NCBI GenBank assembly: GCA_022565555.1
Contig: JAIUMN010000008.1
Span: forward strand, 1 to 33,600
DNA: 33,600 nt
Reading direction: 5' to 3'
DNA from: Candidatus Altimarinota bacterium
GTDB lineage: Bacteria; Patescibacteriota; Gracilibacteria; BD1-5; UBA6164
The notes below the pieces were generated by a model. That model was not told the DNA's origin. It made no database searches and saw only the letters and a list, made by a program, of their open reading frames with translations. Every line of letters begins with the position of its first letter. The first letter of the stretch is position 1. The position numbers and the translations under genes are program-made. Below, in pieces: positions 9,262 to 18,974 of this stretch.

Positions 9262-9993
9262 TTTCATTGCCTTGAGGTGTTCTAAGACTCTCTCTGCATC
9301 TCATACTCATATCTCCTTAGCTGTAACTTTTAAAGAGATATCACCACTATAAGACTGTGCCTTGAGTTTCATAAGAAAGCTTTCAAGGGGTATGTAGGAA
9401 AGTCATCCTTCTCAAGTACCTGGAAGGATTCATTTCGTAACTGTATTTCTATCAGCAATATATACATTTTTAAGAGATGAACCAAGTACAGCAAGTGCTC
9501 TCATAATATCCATTTGTGAAGAGTTAGCTACTGCAAGTATATCGAGAGATGCATTACCTGTTACAGATTTAATCTTTTCAAAGCTTGCATTACGATACTC
9601 AGGGATAACGAAAAACAAGAAAGTACTTTCTACATTATGAACACAGAGATGTATATCTGTAGCTTTCTGGGCTTTTGAAAGTGTATGAAACCATTTTGTA
9701 TCTTTATCCATAATATGGGGAGGCGCAAAACTCAAAGAGTGTACTCAAAGTTTTTTTCCAAGCGTCAATATATCTTGAAACTTTTTTGTACTCATATCCT
9801 TTGAGGGTGCTGTGATAGATCTGATAGGGATATTATATAGTTTCGTAAGAGAGAGGATATAATCCCCATCCCAAAGATCAAAGTTCATAATACCTAATGA
9901 TATATCAAGTCCATCATATCCGGCTTTTTTTGCAAAATCAAAAACCCTATGGAGTCCATATCATGTGAGAGTAGAAGTTGAAAGTAACAGCAT
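9235..9993 (-). CDS. Sugar phosphate isomerase/epimerase-like TIM-barrel protein (AP endonuclease 2 fold)
   Basis: 252 residues. The start MLLLSTSTLTGYGLHRVFDF, followed by AKKAGYDGLDISLG, is the typical opening of xylose-isomerase-like TIM barrels. Later strands include YNIPIRSITAPS, GVHSLSFAPP and ATDIHLCVHNVE. The C-terminal TGEGGLSYIPLESFLMKLK followed by YSGDISLKV matches the usual G-G-x-Y/L-x-x-x-L end of the family, where SLKV replaces the common SLE. The metal-binding residues are only partly visible (H and E in VHNVE). Substrate unknown. It follows the serS terminator, so it is likely a separate unit. TGA is read as Gly in the first strand and in the TGEGG loop. Confidence 0.75.
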
Positions 9994-10029
9994 ATATATA
10001 GATTAAATAGCTACTAAAAATATAATACT

Positions 10030-10069
10030 ATAAAATACCTCTCTTTTCAAAAAAAGAGAGGTATTTTAT
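10030..10069 (-). terminator. Rho-independent terminator after serS
   Basis: An 18-base perfect stem (ATAAAATACCTCTCTTTT with its complement at 10052-10069) around a 4-base loop, 17 bases beyond the serS stop. The A/T-rich base of the stem supplies a U tract on either strand. Confidence 0.8.
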
Positions 10070-10085
10070 GTAAAAGATGCTAAAA

Positions 10086-11393
<1,308 letters not shown>

Positions 11394-11406
11394 AGAAAAA
11401 TATTAA

Positions 11407-11856
11407 TTAGTAAGTTTTTTTTAACATCATCTTTGCTTCCTTATCAAGTGTTCTTTCTTTGAGGGTTTGTTTTTTCTGATGTTGTTTTTTCCCTTTCACA
11501 AGCGCTACTCGCATCTTAATCAAACTCCCTGAAAAGTAAAGCTCAAGCGGGATAATACTATAACCTCCTTCTTTGATTTTCGAGCCATAGTATATGATTC
11601 TCTTTTTCATAAGAAATACTTTTCTTGGACGTATTGTCTCAAGATTACTTCAAAGTGAGAGACTTTGTTTCACTCCTATATGCATTGCTTTTACCCAGAG
11701 CTCATTATTAATAACAGAACAATAACTTCCCTTTAAATTTACTTGTTTTGCACGTATAGCCTTTACCTCATAGCCAAAAAGCTCGAGCCCAGCTTCCTGA
11801 GTCTCGAGTATTTCATAATCAAAGTATGCTTTTTTATTTTTAGTAATGAGTGTCAT
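11407..11856 (-). CDS. smpB: SsrA-binding protein SmpB
   Basis: 149 residues. It binds tmRNA and delivers it to stalled ribosomes. ITKNKKAYFDYEILETQEAG is the classic SmpB start; other landmarks are LFGYEVKAIRAKQVNLKGSY, IRPRKVFLMKKRI and PLELYFSGSLIKMRVALVKG. The basic tail KKQHQKKQTLKERTLDKEAK is the helix that enters the ribosomal A site. I chose ATG at 11856, because a longer reading would need a TTG start 12 bases upstream inside the preceding gene. One TGA (SLSLG) is read as Gly. The start lies one base after the stop of the M23 gene. Confidence 0.93.
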
Positions 11857-11857
11857 A

Positions 11858-13060
11858 CTATTTTTCAAACATTGTATCTATAAGTGAATAAACGTCTTGC
11901 CTTGATTGTCATTTTCAAGACCATGGCCACTTCATATATTCCATAAGAGTATAGGTTCCTTCACGACCCGGGGTAAATGGGGGTATTTTTACATCAAAGT
12001 GGAGATGAAAATCTTCATATCAAGTCCCGGGTACTCCAGTAATTCCTACAGTTCCTATATAAGATCCTCTTTCTATATACATACCATCTTGAAGTCCTGG
12101 ATTCACTTCATCAAGGTGAGAATAAAATATTACTTCTCCTTTAAGAGTTTTATGCCATACTTGATTTCACCTTAGGATATCTAGATTTTCTAGTTGTTGC
12201 TCATAACTCACATCACTTCAGTATACTATCTCTCGAAAATCATCTGCCTTGAAACCATCTCTTACTCGGACTATTATTCCATCATCAAGCGCTACTATAG
12301 GAGTTCAAAGTGGAGCATCGATATCCCACCCATGATGTACCCCATCAGTATATCATTCTCTATAAGGGCGTCCAGCATTTGGAACTTTATTAGCTTGTTT
12401 TTCTATATGATAACCAGGAACAGGTGAGATATACTTTTTTTGACGTCACTCTTGAATATCTCATATAAGACGTCTCATATATCCTATCTCTAAAGCTTGA
12501 TATTTTTTAAAATGATTCGGGAGAGTCTGGAGAGTTATGTTTTGATTATAATTTCGGAATACCCCTATTCATCTCAACCTTCTTGCAAGTTCATGATCAT
12601 ATCATGAAAGTTGAGCATCATCCATATCCAGAAGTACTGAAAATTCTTTATTGCGAGAAGAAAAAGACAATGTTCCAAGACTTCTTGAGATAATAATATC
12701 TTGATTTTTTAAAGCTACAGTAGAATTTTCACAGTGTTCATCAAGGTATTCAAGAAGAAAAAAGTGTATATCGCGGTATGAAAATTTATACTCTGAATGC
12801 GTATTACATACTGAATGAATTTTATATCACTTTATATTATCTGATCCGCGAAATACGAGAAGTACGCTACGCAATTCTTCATTATCAAGATATACAGTAC
12901 GTCAAAGATCTGAAACAAAACGTGCTTCGTTAGTTATTTTTAAGGTATTTTGAGAAGTATATATTTCTTGGGAACTTCAAAATACAAATCAATAACCACT
13001 CAATATACCGAGTCATATAACCACACTCACTCAAAAGATAATACTAAGTTTCTGAAGCAT
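11858..13060 (-). CDS. M23-family metallopeptidase (LytM-type, envelope)
   Basis: 400 residues. An N-terminal membrane anchor (about residues 5-26, a Gly-rich hydrophobic helix) is followed by a long unassigned region, probably extracytoplasmic. The C-terminal peptidase domain (about 235-390) has the Zn-binding HHGWDIDAP (HxxxD) motif and HLHFDV (HxH) near the end. These ligands are intact, so a peptidoglycan endopeptidase activity is expected. About twenty TGA codons are read as Gly; standard translation gives only scraps. It is the first gene of a unit with smpB and serS. An alternative role as a non-catalytic regulator is unlikely given the complete Zn ligands. Confidence 0.85.
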
Positions 13061-13095
13061 ACTTATAATTAAAAATAATCCTCAAGATTATATGA

Positions 13096-13131
13096 AAAAC
13101 CCCTTTTTTCTCAAGAGAAAAAAGGGGTTTT
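13096..13131 (-). terminator. Strong rho-independent terminator
   Basis: A stem of about 15 bases (AAAACCCCTTTTTT pairing with AAAAAAGGGGTTTT) around a short loop, just after the stop of the secreted Fn3-like protein gene. It separates that gene from the M23 peptidase gene. Confidence 0.85.
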
Positions 13132-13145
13132 ATGTTAAAAACTTT

Positions 13146-14015
13146 TTAACGGATAGAGTTAAATATCGCTTCGATCTCAGAAAGTCCAAGCTCAAATTCT
13201 TGCTTATATGCCTCAAGTTTTTCTATCATATACCCTACAAGCTGCCTATAACGAAGTTGTGAAGCTAGCTTTCCAAGTCTCTCTTGAACTAAATCAATAC
13301 TCGACACTATAGCAGCGGAAGAGAGATTTTGAGCTTCAAGACGTAATATAAATGTATCAATTATAAGATCAGCTCGTTTTTGAAGATTTGCACTTAATCT
13401 TGTTTCCATCTGAGTTTTTCAAACTTCATCTTTATATATTACTTCCTTTTTTTCATCTGTCTTTACTTTTTCTTCTTGATTTTTTTTCGCCGCATCTTCA
13501 CGAAGCTTTTTTAATCTTTCTTCTGCAGCCTTCTTGTCTTCAGTATTATCCTTAGTATCATCCTTTTTATACTCTTCGGCTACTTTATCTGAAGTATTTT
13601 TCTTTACATCTGTATCTGTAAGTAAAACTTTTACTCCTCTATCACAATAAATAGTGTCATCAAGCATTACAACACAGAGATTTATATAGATAAAATCTCG
13701 GGTATTTGGCCAAAAACTATAACTTGACTGTGAAGCATCATCTCATATGAAATGTCCGTCATTTTGTGGATAACTAGGTTGTGAGTTTTCTTTTGAAAAT
13801 GCAAGCTTATACCACTTAAAATTTCTTTTATCATCGTAAGCTGTCCATTTTAAATGAATTTGCCCATCTCTATAATCAGTTGACATATTAAAGTTATGAG
13901 ACAAGGTTTGTTGAGTCTTTGTATTTGAGGAGGTATTTTTTGTTTCTTCTCCTGCAAAAACGCTTGTGAGCGAAAGTAAGAATAATACTCAGAAACTCAA
14001 TGCTTTTGTATACAT
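13146..14015 (-). CDS. Secreted protein with Fn3-like domain and charged helical tail
   Basis: 289 residues. The signal peptide is MYTKALSFGVLFLLSLTSVFA. About residues 36-135 form a beta-rich domain with IHLKWTAYDD and NFKWYKLAFSKENSQPSYP, a pattern seen in Fn3-like modules of CPR surface proteins. Next is a highly charged Lys/Glu region (about 140-200) likely to be a coiled coil, then a C-terminal helical domain (METRLSANLQKRADLIIDTF). Two TGA codons within the mature part are read as Gly. Function unknown; probably an envelope or surface protein. It has its own promoter and terminator. Confidence 0.7.
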
Positions 14016-14049
14016 ATATGGTACAAATTATAATATAAATTACAGAGGA

Positions 14050-14077
14050 ATTATATCCTAGTATTCTTATATTCCAA
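14050..14077 (-). promoter_or_regulatory. Sigma-70-type promoter for the secreted Fn3-like protein gene
   Basis: On the minus strand TTGGAA (14077-14072) and TATAAT (14055-14050) are separated by 16 bases. The -10 box ends 34 bases before the start codon at 14015. Confidence 0.55.
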
Positions 14078-14103
14078 AGAAAATCAGATGACTCTTGTAA
14101 GTT

Positions 14104-15048
14104 TTATTTTTTAAAATACTTTAAAGCCTGTATCATCTTGTACTTTATAGGCTTATGTATTATGATACTACTTTCCGAAACATTTCGAGTATCTGGGGTA
14201 AGCTTAAGTTTAAAATCCGTGACTCACATAAGAGGTGAATCATACTCATCAGGAGAAGCGATTCCAAGAAAGTCATATATCTGGCATCATATTGCTTTCG
14301 CGAAACGTATAGCCTCCCATTGAAGGAGATATGGTGCCATGAGATTACGTTTGTGACTTGAGGATGCTCCATAATAGTAATACATAACTTCTTTATGCTG
14401 TATAAAAATACCTGCAGCAATAACTTCTTCTTCATGATATGCAAAAAAGAGAGAGCTTGTTTCCTGTTGTAAAAATACTTCATAATATGAAAGAGTATTT
14501 CACGTAAAATTATCACGACTTGTTGTTTCTTGCATGAGCATATGAAATATCTTGATATTTTCTAGACTTTTCTCTACTCTCTTTACTTCTACTCACTTTT
14601 TTGCAGCAAGCTTGATATTATACCTCCCTTTTTGCTTCATAGCTGATAAAATCTCATCTTCTGATTTTTCGAGATCAATCACAGCTGTATAAGGCGGAAT
14701 AAATTTTTTGTAGTATCAAGCTTTGAAGTCTCATATATTTTCTCCCAATAGGAGAAATGAATCTGCAGAATAGTCTAAAATCTCAATTTGGACAAAGAGG
14801 CAGTTCTCTTCTTTACAGAGTTCTTGAAGATTTTCTTCCAGTCTTTCTCCTACTTGTCCTTCAAAACCTATCAGAAAGAGTCAGTACTCTCAAAGTGAAA
14901 CTCTGCGTTTTTCGACGAAGATTTTTGTTTCGAATCCGGACTCTTTGGAGTCCGGACTCTGAATATCTTGCTCAATTACAAAATATTCCTGTGTTTGTCA
15001 GGAAGCAACGAGCATATCTTGCCATGATTGTGTTTGCCAAAGAGACAT
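14104..15048 (-). CDS. FemAB/FmhB-type aminoacyltransferase (peptidoglycan bridge formation)
   Basis: 314 residues. These enzymes add amino acids from aminoacyl-tRNA to lipid II to build the peptidoglycan cross-bridge. The start MSLWQTQSWQDML is typical. KQKGRYNIKLAAKKGVEV is the conserved K-R-N-I-x-x-A-x-K-G-V block, and the C-terminal YYYGASSSHKRNLMAPYLL with the following WEAIRFAKAIGCQIYDFLG is diagnostic of the fold. Eight or more TGA codons are Gly, including the ones in KKGVEV and AIGCQ. A GC-rich hairpin inside codons at 14935-14956 is noted separately. A strong alternative-frame ORF on the same strand is a shadow. The nearby M23 peptidase and secreted proteins fit an envelope cluster. 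Confidence 0.88.
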
Positions 15049-15079
15049 AGTTTATTGATTTTTTATCATTTACTGTTTA

Positions 15080-15107
15080 ATATTATGAATTTTTATATAA
15101 AATACAA
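15080..15107 (-). promoter_or_regulatory. Candidate promoter for the FemAB gene
   Basis: Minus-strand TTGTAT (15107-15102) and TAATAT (15085-15080) with 16 bases between, about 30 bases before the start at 15048. Confidence 0.45.
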
Positions 15108-15152
15108 AAGTAGTGAGTTATAAAATGATTATAATTACTAAGATATTTTAAT

Positions 15153-15533
15153 ATGCGCACTCATATCCTCCCTACATCACACGCAACTATATGTAATAAA
15201 AATTATACCCTCTATCAAGTATCAGAGATAGAGAGTTGTGCAGGAATATTTATGATACTCAATGATAGTGATGAAATAACAATTATAAGTACACAACAAC
15301 TTGAAAAATATCTCAGTAAAAATGAAGGGTGGGTTCATATCAGTATTTGTATCGACACGCCACCTGAAAGTACGTGAATTATGGCTCTTATAAGCTGAGT
15401 TTTTGCGCAACATAGAGTGAGTATCTTTCCAGTAGCCTCAGTTTCAAAAGCCCATATTTTTGTAAAAAATACTGAACTTCCACAAGCAAAAAAATGTCTT
15501 GAAGAACTTGGAATTAGCCATAGTCAGGCATAA
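15153..15533 (+). CDS. ACT-domain protein (aspartate-kinase-tail/CASTOR-like)
   Basis: 126 residues. The C-terminal half (about 70-125) is an ACT fold: STGIMALISGVFAQHRVSIF, then PVASVSKAHIFVKNTELPQA and KKCLEELGI. The N-terminal half (NYTLYQVSEI to IISTQQLEKYL) resembles the first ACT-like module of stand-alone ACT proteins. Such proteins bind small ligands, often amino acids; the ligand here is unknown. Two TGA codons (STGIM, LISGVF) are read as Gly, the second at the conserved Gly/Ala of the ACT helix. It is convergent with the YigZ-like gene. Confidence 0.8.
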
Positions 15534-15636
15534 TCTTATCCAACAAATACTTATAAATAACAAGCTTTAGAGCTGTATCCAATGCCTTATATACATTCAC
15601 TGATATCTTCACTCATCTATGTGTTCCCACATTGCT

Positions 15637-16140
15637 TTATGGTCTTCATTTGGTATTTCGAGTCGAAGCATAGTATTTTTTATTATAAGATACATGTGAG
15701 TAACACCCCCTAACCCTTTCCTTTCCTTTCCTTTCAAAAAATATCTTTGTAGCATCGATGACGTGCTTAAATCTATCTGTGTGGAGCTGGATTCATCAGA
15801 AATATCGCGTCACTATGAGAAGTGTATTTACCGCATTTTCTCTTTGAAGTTCACGAAGGATACACATACCAGCTCACTGTTCGCCATCATCATTTTTCCC
15901 TTCTAAAATACTTCCATTTACTTGCTTCACACGATAGGCATAACTATTATGCGTTGCTTTGTGGAAGTAGGGTTCTTTTTTGAGTTCTTGAAAATATTTT
16001 TTTACCTCATCGTAACTCTCGACATACAATACTGTCACGCTATAGTGAGATTTTCTATCTACTATGACGTCTCGGTACTCTATTCTTGGGCTTTTTAGCA
16101 CAAAGGAATTTCCAAAATCAAGCGAAAATTGTCAGTTCAT
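15637..16140 (-). CDS. YigZ/IMPACT family protein (UPF0029) with possibly phase-variable tail
   Basis: 167 residues. The IMPACT N-terminal domain is clear: VIVDRKSHYSVTVLYVES, then KATHNSYAYRV, LEGKNDDGEQGAGMCILREL and LLIVTRYFGGIQL, the last with two consecutive TGA codons at the conserved Gly-Gly. The family is linked to translation control, but its bacterial role is unclear. The usual C-terminal ferredoxin-like domain is missing. After residue about 130 the sequence runs through four copies of a 5-base repeat and ends in a short unrelated-looking tail. Adding one repeat unit would shift translation into a frame encoding about 45 more residues that look protein-like. The start ATG at 16140 gives MNGQFSLDFG. 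Confidence 0.78.
15715..15735. repeat. Pentanucleotide tandem repeat (CCTTT)x4 inside the YigZ-like gene
   Basis: Four exact copies of CCTTT (GGAAA... on the coding strand) followed by another C. A gain or loss of one unit changes the reading frame of the downstream codons, so this is a candidate contingency locus or a sequencing/assembly hotspot. Confidence 0.8.
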
Positions 16141-16272
16141 ACTCTCTATAATATGTAAACATATACACTATACTCTATAGACTTATACAAAAAATACAAG
16201 GCTTTACGTAGAGAGATTGCATTCTCAGGAAAAACTTACATAATGAGTCATATATATTTTTAAAAAATACTC

Positions 16273-17040
16273 ATGGAACCAAATCCAAACCTTGCCGTCC
16301 TCATCGACGGAGACAATATCCCCTCAGCCTATCTCAGTGAGATGATAGAAGAAATCACGAAGTACGGAAACCCAACGATTAAGCGAATATATGGAGACTG
16401 GACCAGACCAGGACTCTCCAAGTGGAAAAATCTTCTTCTGGAAAATGCTATCACTCCAGTACAACAGTACGGATATACGAGTGGAAAAAATGCTACAGAT
16501 TCCGCGATGATCATCGACGCAATGGATATCCTCTACTCTGAGAAAGTACAGGGATTTTGTATCGTATCCTCAGACTCTGACTTTACTCGGCTCGCTACTC
16601 GCCTACGTGAAGCTGGGAAACTTGTCATCGGTATCGGGGAAAAGAAAACTCCGAACCCATTTGTCGTGGCGTGTGATAGATTTATCTTCATCGAGATACT
16701 GAAAAAAGAAGCCCCCGAATCAAAAAATACCGAATCAAACTTCGATAAAGTTTGAGCAAAAGAGATCGCCCTCATTGCCTGAGCTGTGAGTGACCTCTCT
16801 GACGAAGACGGATGGGCATTTCTCGGAGACGTCGGAGGACTTATCCAAAAGAAGCAGCCAAGCTTTGACTCGCGTAACTATGGATTTGAAAAGCTCACAC
16901 CTCTTATCGTCTCAACTGGCAAGTTTGAGATAGATAAACGGGATAACGTGAAGTCACGCTATAAACTTGTCTATGTAAGAAATATTGAGGAGAAAAAAAA
17001 TATAGGGGTGAAAAGAAAGAGAATGGAAAGGGATGGGTAG
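16273..17040 (+). CDS. NYN-domain (LabA-like) protein with C-terminal OST-HTH/LOTUS domain
   Basis: 255 residues. The NYN (PIN-like) nuclease fold runs from LAVLIDGDNIP (first Asp pair) through KRIYGDWTRPG and ATDSAMIIDAMDILYS to GFCIVSSDSDFTRLATRLRE, so all acidic catalytic-site positions are present. The C-terminal part (about 162-240, ALIAGAVSDLSDEDGWAFLG then GFEKLTPLI) is an OST-HTH/LOTUS module, an RNA-binding winged helix; this pairing is known in LabA/MARF1-type proteins. Likely an RNA-directed nuclease. Only two TGA codons occur, against more than ten GGN Gly codons, and the gene is richer in C-ending codons than its neighbours, which hints at high expression or later acquisition. 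Confidence 0.9.
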
Positions 17041-17084
17041 GGACATATTTCAGATACTTAATTTTAATTTTCTAATATCTAAGT

Positions 17085-17387
17085 ATGATAAAAAATAAAA
17101 AGAAATATTTTATCGTAGGAATAGTATTTATTGTCATTGTTACTACTCTTTATTTACCCCAGTGTAGTAGAATATTAGGGGAACTTGGTTGATTTTGTGG
17201 ATATTCAACATGAGAATACTGTGAAAACAATAATGATTGTACACGCAGTGGTTGTTCTGGAGAAGTATGCCAGAGTAAATCTAGTCTTGGGTGATGAACA
17301 ATATGTGAAGCACGAGAATGTTATGACTGGAAAAAATATAATTTAGAGTGCGGATGTGTGAATAATAAGTGTCAGTGGTCAAAGTAA
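17085..17387 (+). CDS. Membrane-anchored eight-cysteine-cluster protein
   Basis: 100 residues, missed by standard-code reading. An N-terminal membrane helix (about 8-25, FIVGIVFIVIVTTLYL) is followed by a Cys-rich segment with CENNNDCTRSGCSGEVC, TICEARECYDWKKY and LECGCVNNKCQW. This spacing fits the small eight-cysteine-cluster family of unknown function, presumably exported and disulfide-bonded or metal-binding. Five TGA codons are read as Gly, two of them consecutive in SLGGGTIC. No operon partner is evident; it follows the NYN gene by 44 bases on the same strand. Confidence 0.7.
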
Positions 17388-17834
17388 TTTTAATGAGAGA
17401 ATGAGAGATCAGTAGCTGGATAGATGATAGATTTAATTTGACTTTAGAGTGCATAAGACTTTTTTACTTGTGAAAGCATAGTCATTTGTATGATATATTT
17501 TTAAGATATAATAGAGGTATACACAAATATATAATCTATAAAAATAAAATCGTTGAATTTGTGAAAGCATGCAATAAACAAATAGAATATTTTCAGAAGA
17601 GTGAAATAATTATATCACACGTATTTTAATCATATTTTATAACCCGAGAAACCCTAGGCATTGTAGATAGTGATAAAATGAGGATACACATGAAGCAGTA
17701 AGCAGAGAACTTAATGGAATCCTATAACCCTCTTCTTGCTTCAATCTCCTCAACTCAAAATCAGGTTAGTTATAATATATGGTATTTTAAGTAAATATGG
17801 CACTTATTTTTAGAAAAATTTTAATTAATCATTT
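17388..17834. other. Gene-free region of 447 bases
   Basis: No ORF with coding character in any frame under either genetic code. It holds a possible promoter (TTGTAT at 17486, TATAAT at 17507, spacing 15), a 12-base direct repeat TTGTGAAAGCAT at 17468-17479 and 17559-17570, and a stretch at 17641-17722 that resembles the right end of IS605/TnpB elements. A TATAAT at 17771-17776 may be the -10 box of the following SUKH gene, but I see no good -35. Confidence 0.6.
17641..17722 (+). mobile_element. Possible IS200/IS605 (TnpB) right-end or omega-RNA-like remnant
   Basis: From memory, TnpB right ends often carry a stretch of the form GAAGCAG..., GAACTTAA.GGAATCC just before a terminal hairpin. 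Here GATACACATGAAGCAGTAAG is followed by AGAGAACTTAATGGAATCC in the same order. The terminal GC hairpin normally found next is not evident, and no tnpB or tnpA reading frame remains upstream. If real, it is a decayed solo end. The match rests on recall only. Confidence 0.3.
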
Positions 17835-18872
17835 ATGAACTGAAAGAGCATAAAACACAAACACGGAAGGTATGAGAAACTATTAGATGGAAGTTATAAA
17901 CTAGTTGAGAATAATTATATTATAGATATAGCTCCTGAAGCTACTTTTGGATTTACATATGAAGTTCAAAGTGCTAAAAAACTACAATTTAAAGTTGTAA
18001 ACGATTGTATCTATCCAGATGGAAAAAAAACAACAACCCACTATTCTATTGAAAGCAATAAAGTAGTGGGATCGATTATTACTATTAGTAAGATAGAAGA
18101 TAGCGTAAAGGGTAAACTTATTTTAAGAGTAAGTTTTCCGGATAATAAAGAACTGGAAACACTTGAGCAAATATTTTTCCTATATGAAAAAGCAGAAGGA
18201 ATGTTGTTTCAAAATAAACCTTTTACCCCTGCTTTAGATCAAGATATCTTAGAATTTGAAAAAAAATATAGTACTTCTTTTTGTCATGACTATAAACAAT
18301 TCTTAAAAACATATAATGGACTTGACTTGTGCTGGTGGAGTCACGCACCTGAATTTGATAAAAACAAGAATGCTTATAGTTCAAATAAATATGGATTTGA
18401 ACAAACATATTATCCATTTTATGAAGATATGAGAAAGATAACTGAAAATTGGGAGTGGTTATACGAAACCGATAAGCTTTTTGGTTTAAGTAATAAAAAT
18501 CCATACTTAGATTTAAAATATTTTTTTATGCAAGATTTTTTGTACCATAATGACTTAGTAAAGTATGCTTACCCAATTGGAGAGGATGGAGGAGGTAATT
18601 GTCTAGTGCAAATTGCTCAAGGAAAGTACAGAGGAAAACTAGCTATGTTAGACCATGAAGTCTCTAGTGTTATGGTAGATTGGGTTGAGGGAAAAACACA
18701 AGATGTTTATAAAATCTCTCCTGAAAAAACTACACCGGACGATTTTCTTGATAACTGTTTCGAGTATGGAGGATTAACGCTGTATGAAATTGATTTTAAT
18801 AATTTTTTTACTCAATTACTCAAAAACCAGAAAGAATTATATGATCAATTGAAGCATAAATATAGCAAGTAA
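17835..18872 (+). CDS. SMI1/KNR4 (SUKH) family protein, likely horizontally acquired
   Basis: 345 residues. The C-terminal two thirds form the SUKH fold: PALDQDILEFEKKYSTSF, then CHDYKQFLKTYNGLDLCWWS, the block YAYPIGEDGGGNCLVQIAQG and MLDHEVSSVMVDWVEG. SUKH proteins are common immunity proteins against nucleases and other polymorphic toxins. The N-terminal 75 residues are a separate, unassigned beta-rich part. The gene has only one TGA codon (codon 3) against about twenty GGN glycines, and it uses TTA for Leu often, unlike its neighbours with CTT/CTC. This suggests transfer from a standard-code donor. No toxin gene lies next to it. The start ATG gives MNGKSIKHKH; a start further inside is possible. 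Confidence 0.8.
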
Positions 18873-18917
18873 TATGATAGTTATTTTTTATATCTCTATA
18901 GCAATAGAGGTTTATAT

Positions 18918-18946
18918 TTGTAAAATAGATAGATATCTCGTATAAT
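18918..18946 (+). promoter_or_regulatory. Sigma-70-type promoter for the ankyrin gene pair
   Basis: TTGTAA (18918-18923), 17-base spacer, TATAAT (18941-18946). The start codon of the first ankyrin gene follows 28 bases after the -10 box. Confidence 0.65.
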
Positions 18947-18974
18947 TATATTAATATTTATCTTACAATTTTGA

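Noticed and set aside
11857-11868. Longer smpB starting at TTG 11868
   Set aside because: ATG at 11856 gives the usual SmpB N-terminus and sits one base after the upstream stop; the longer form would overlap the M23 gene for no visible reason.
14160-14516. 118-codon minus-strand ORF inside the FemAB gene
   Set aside because: Same strand, other frame. The FemAB frame carries the family motifs through the whole stretch and ends in a TAA.
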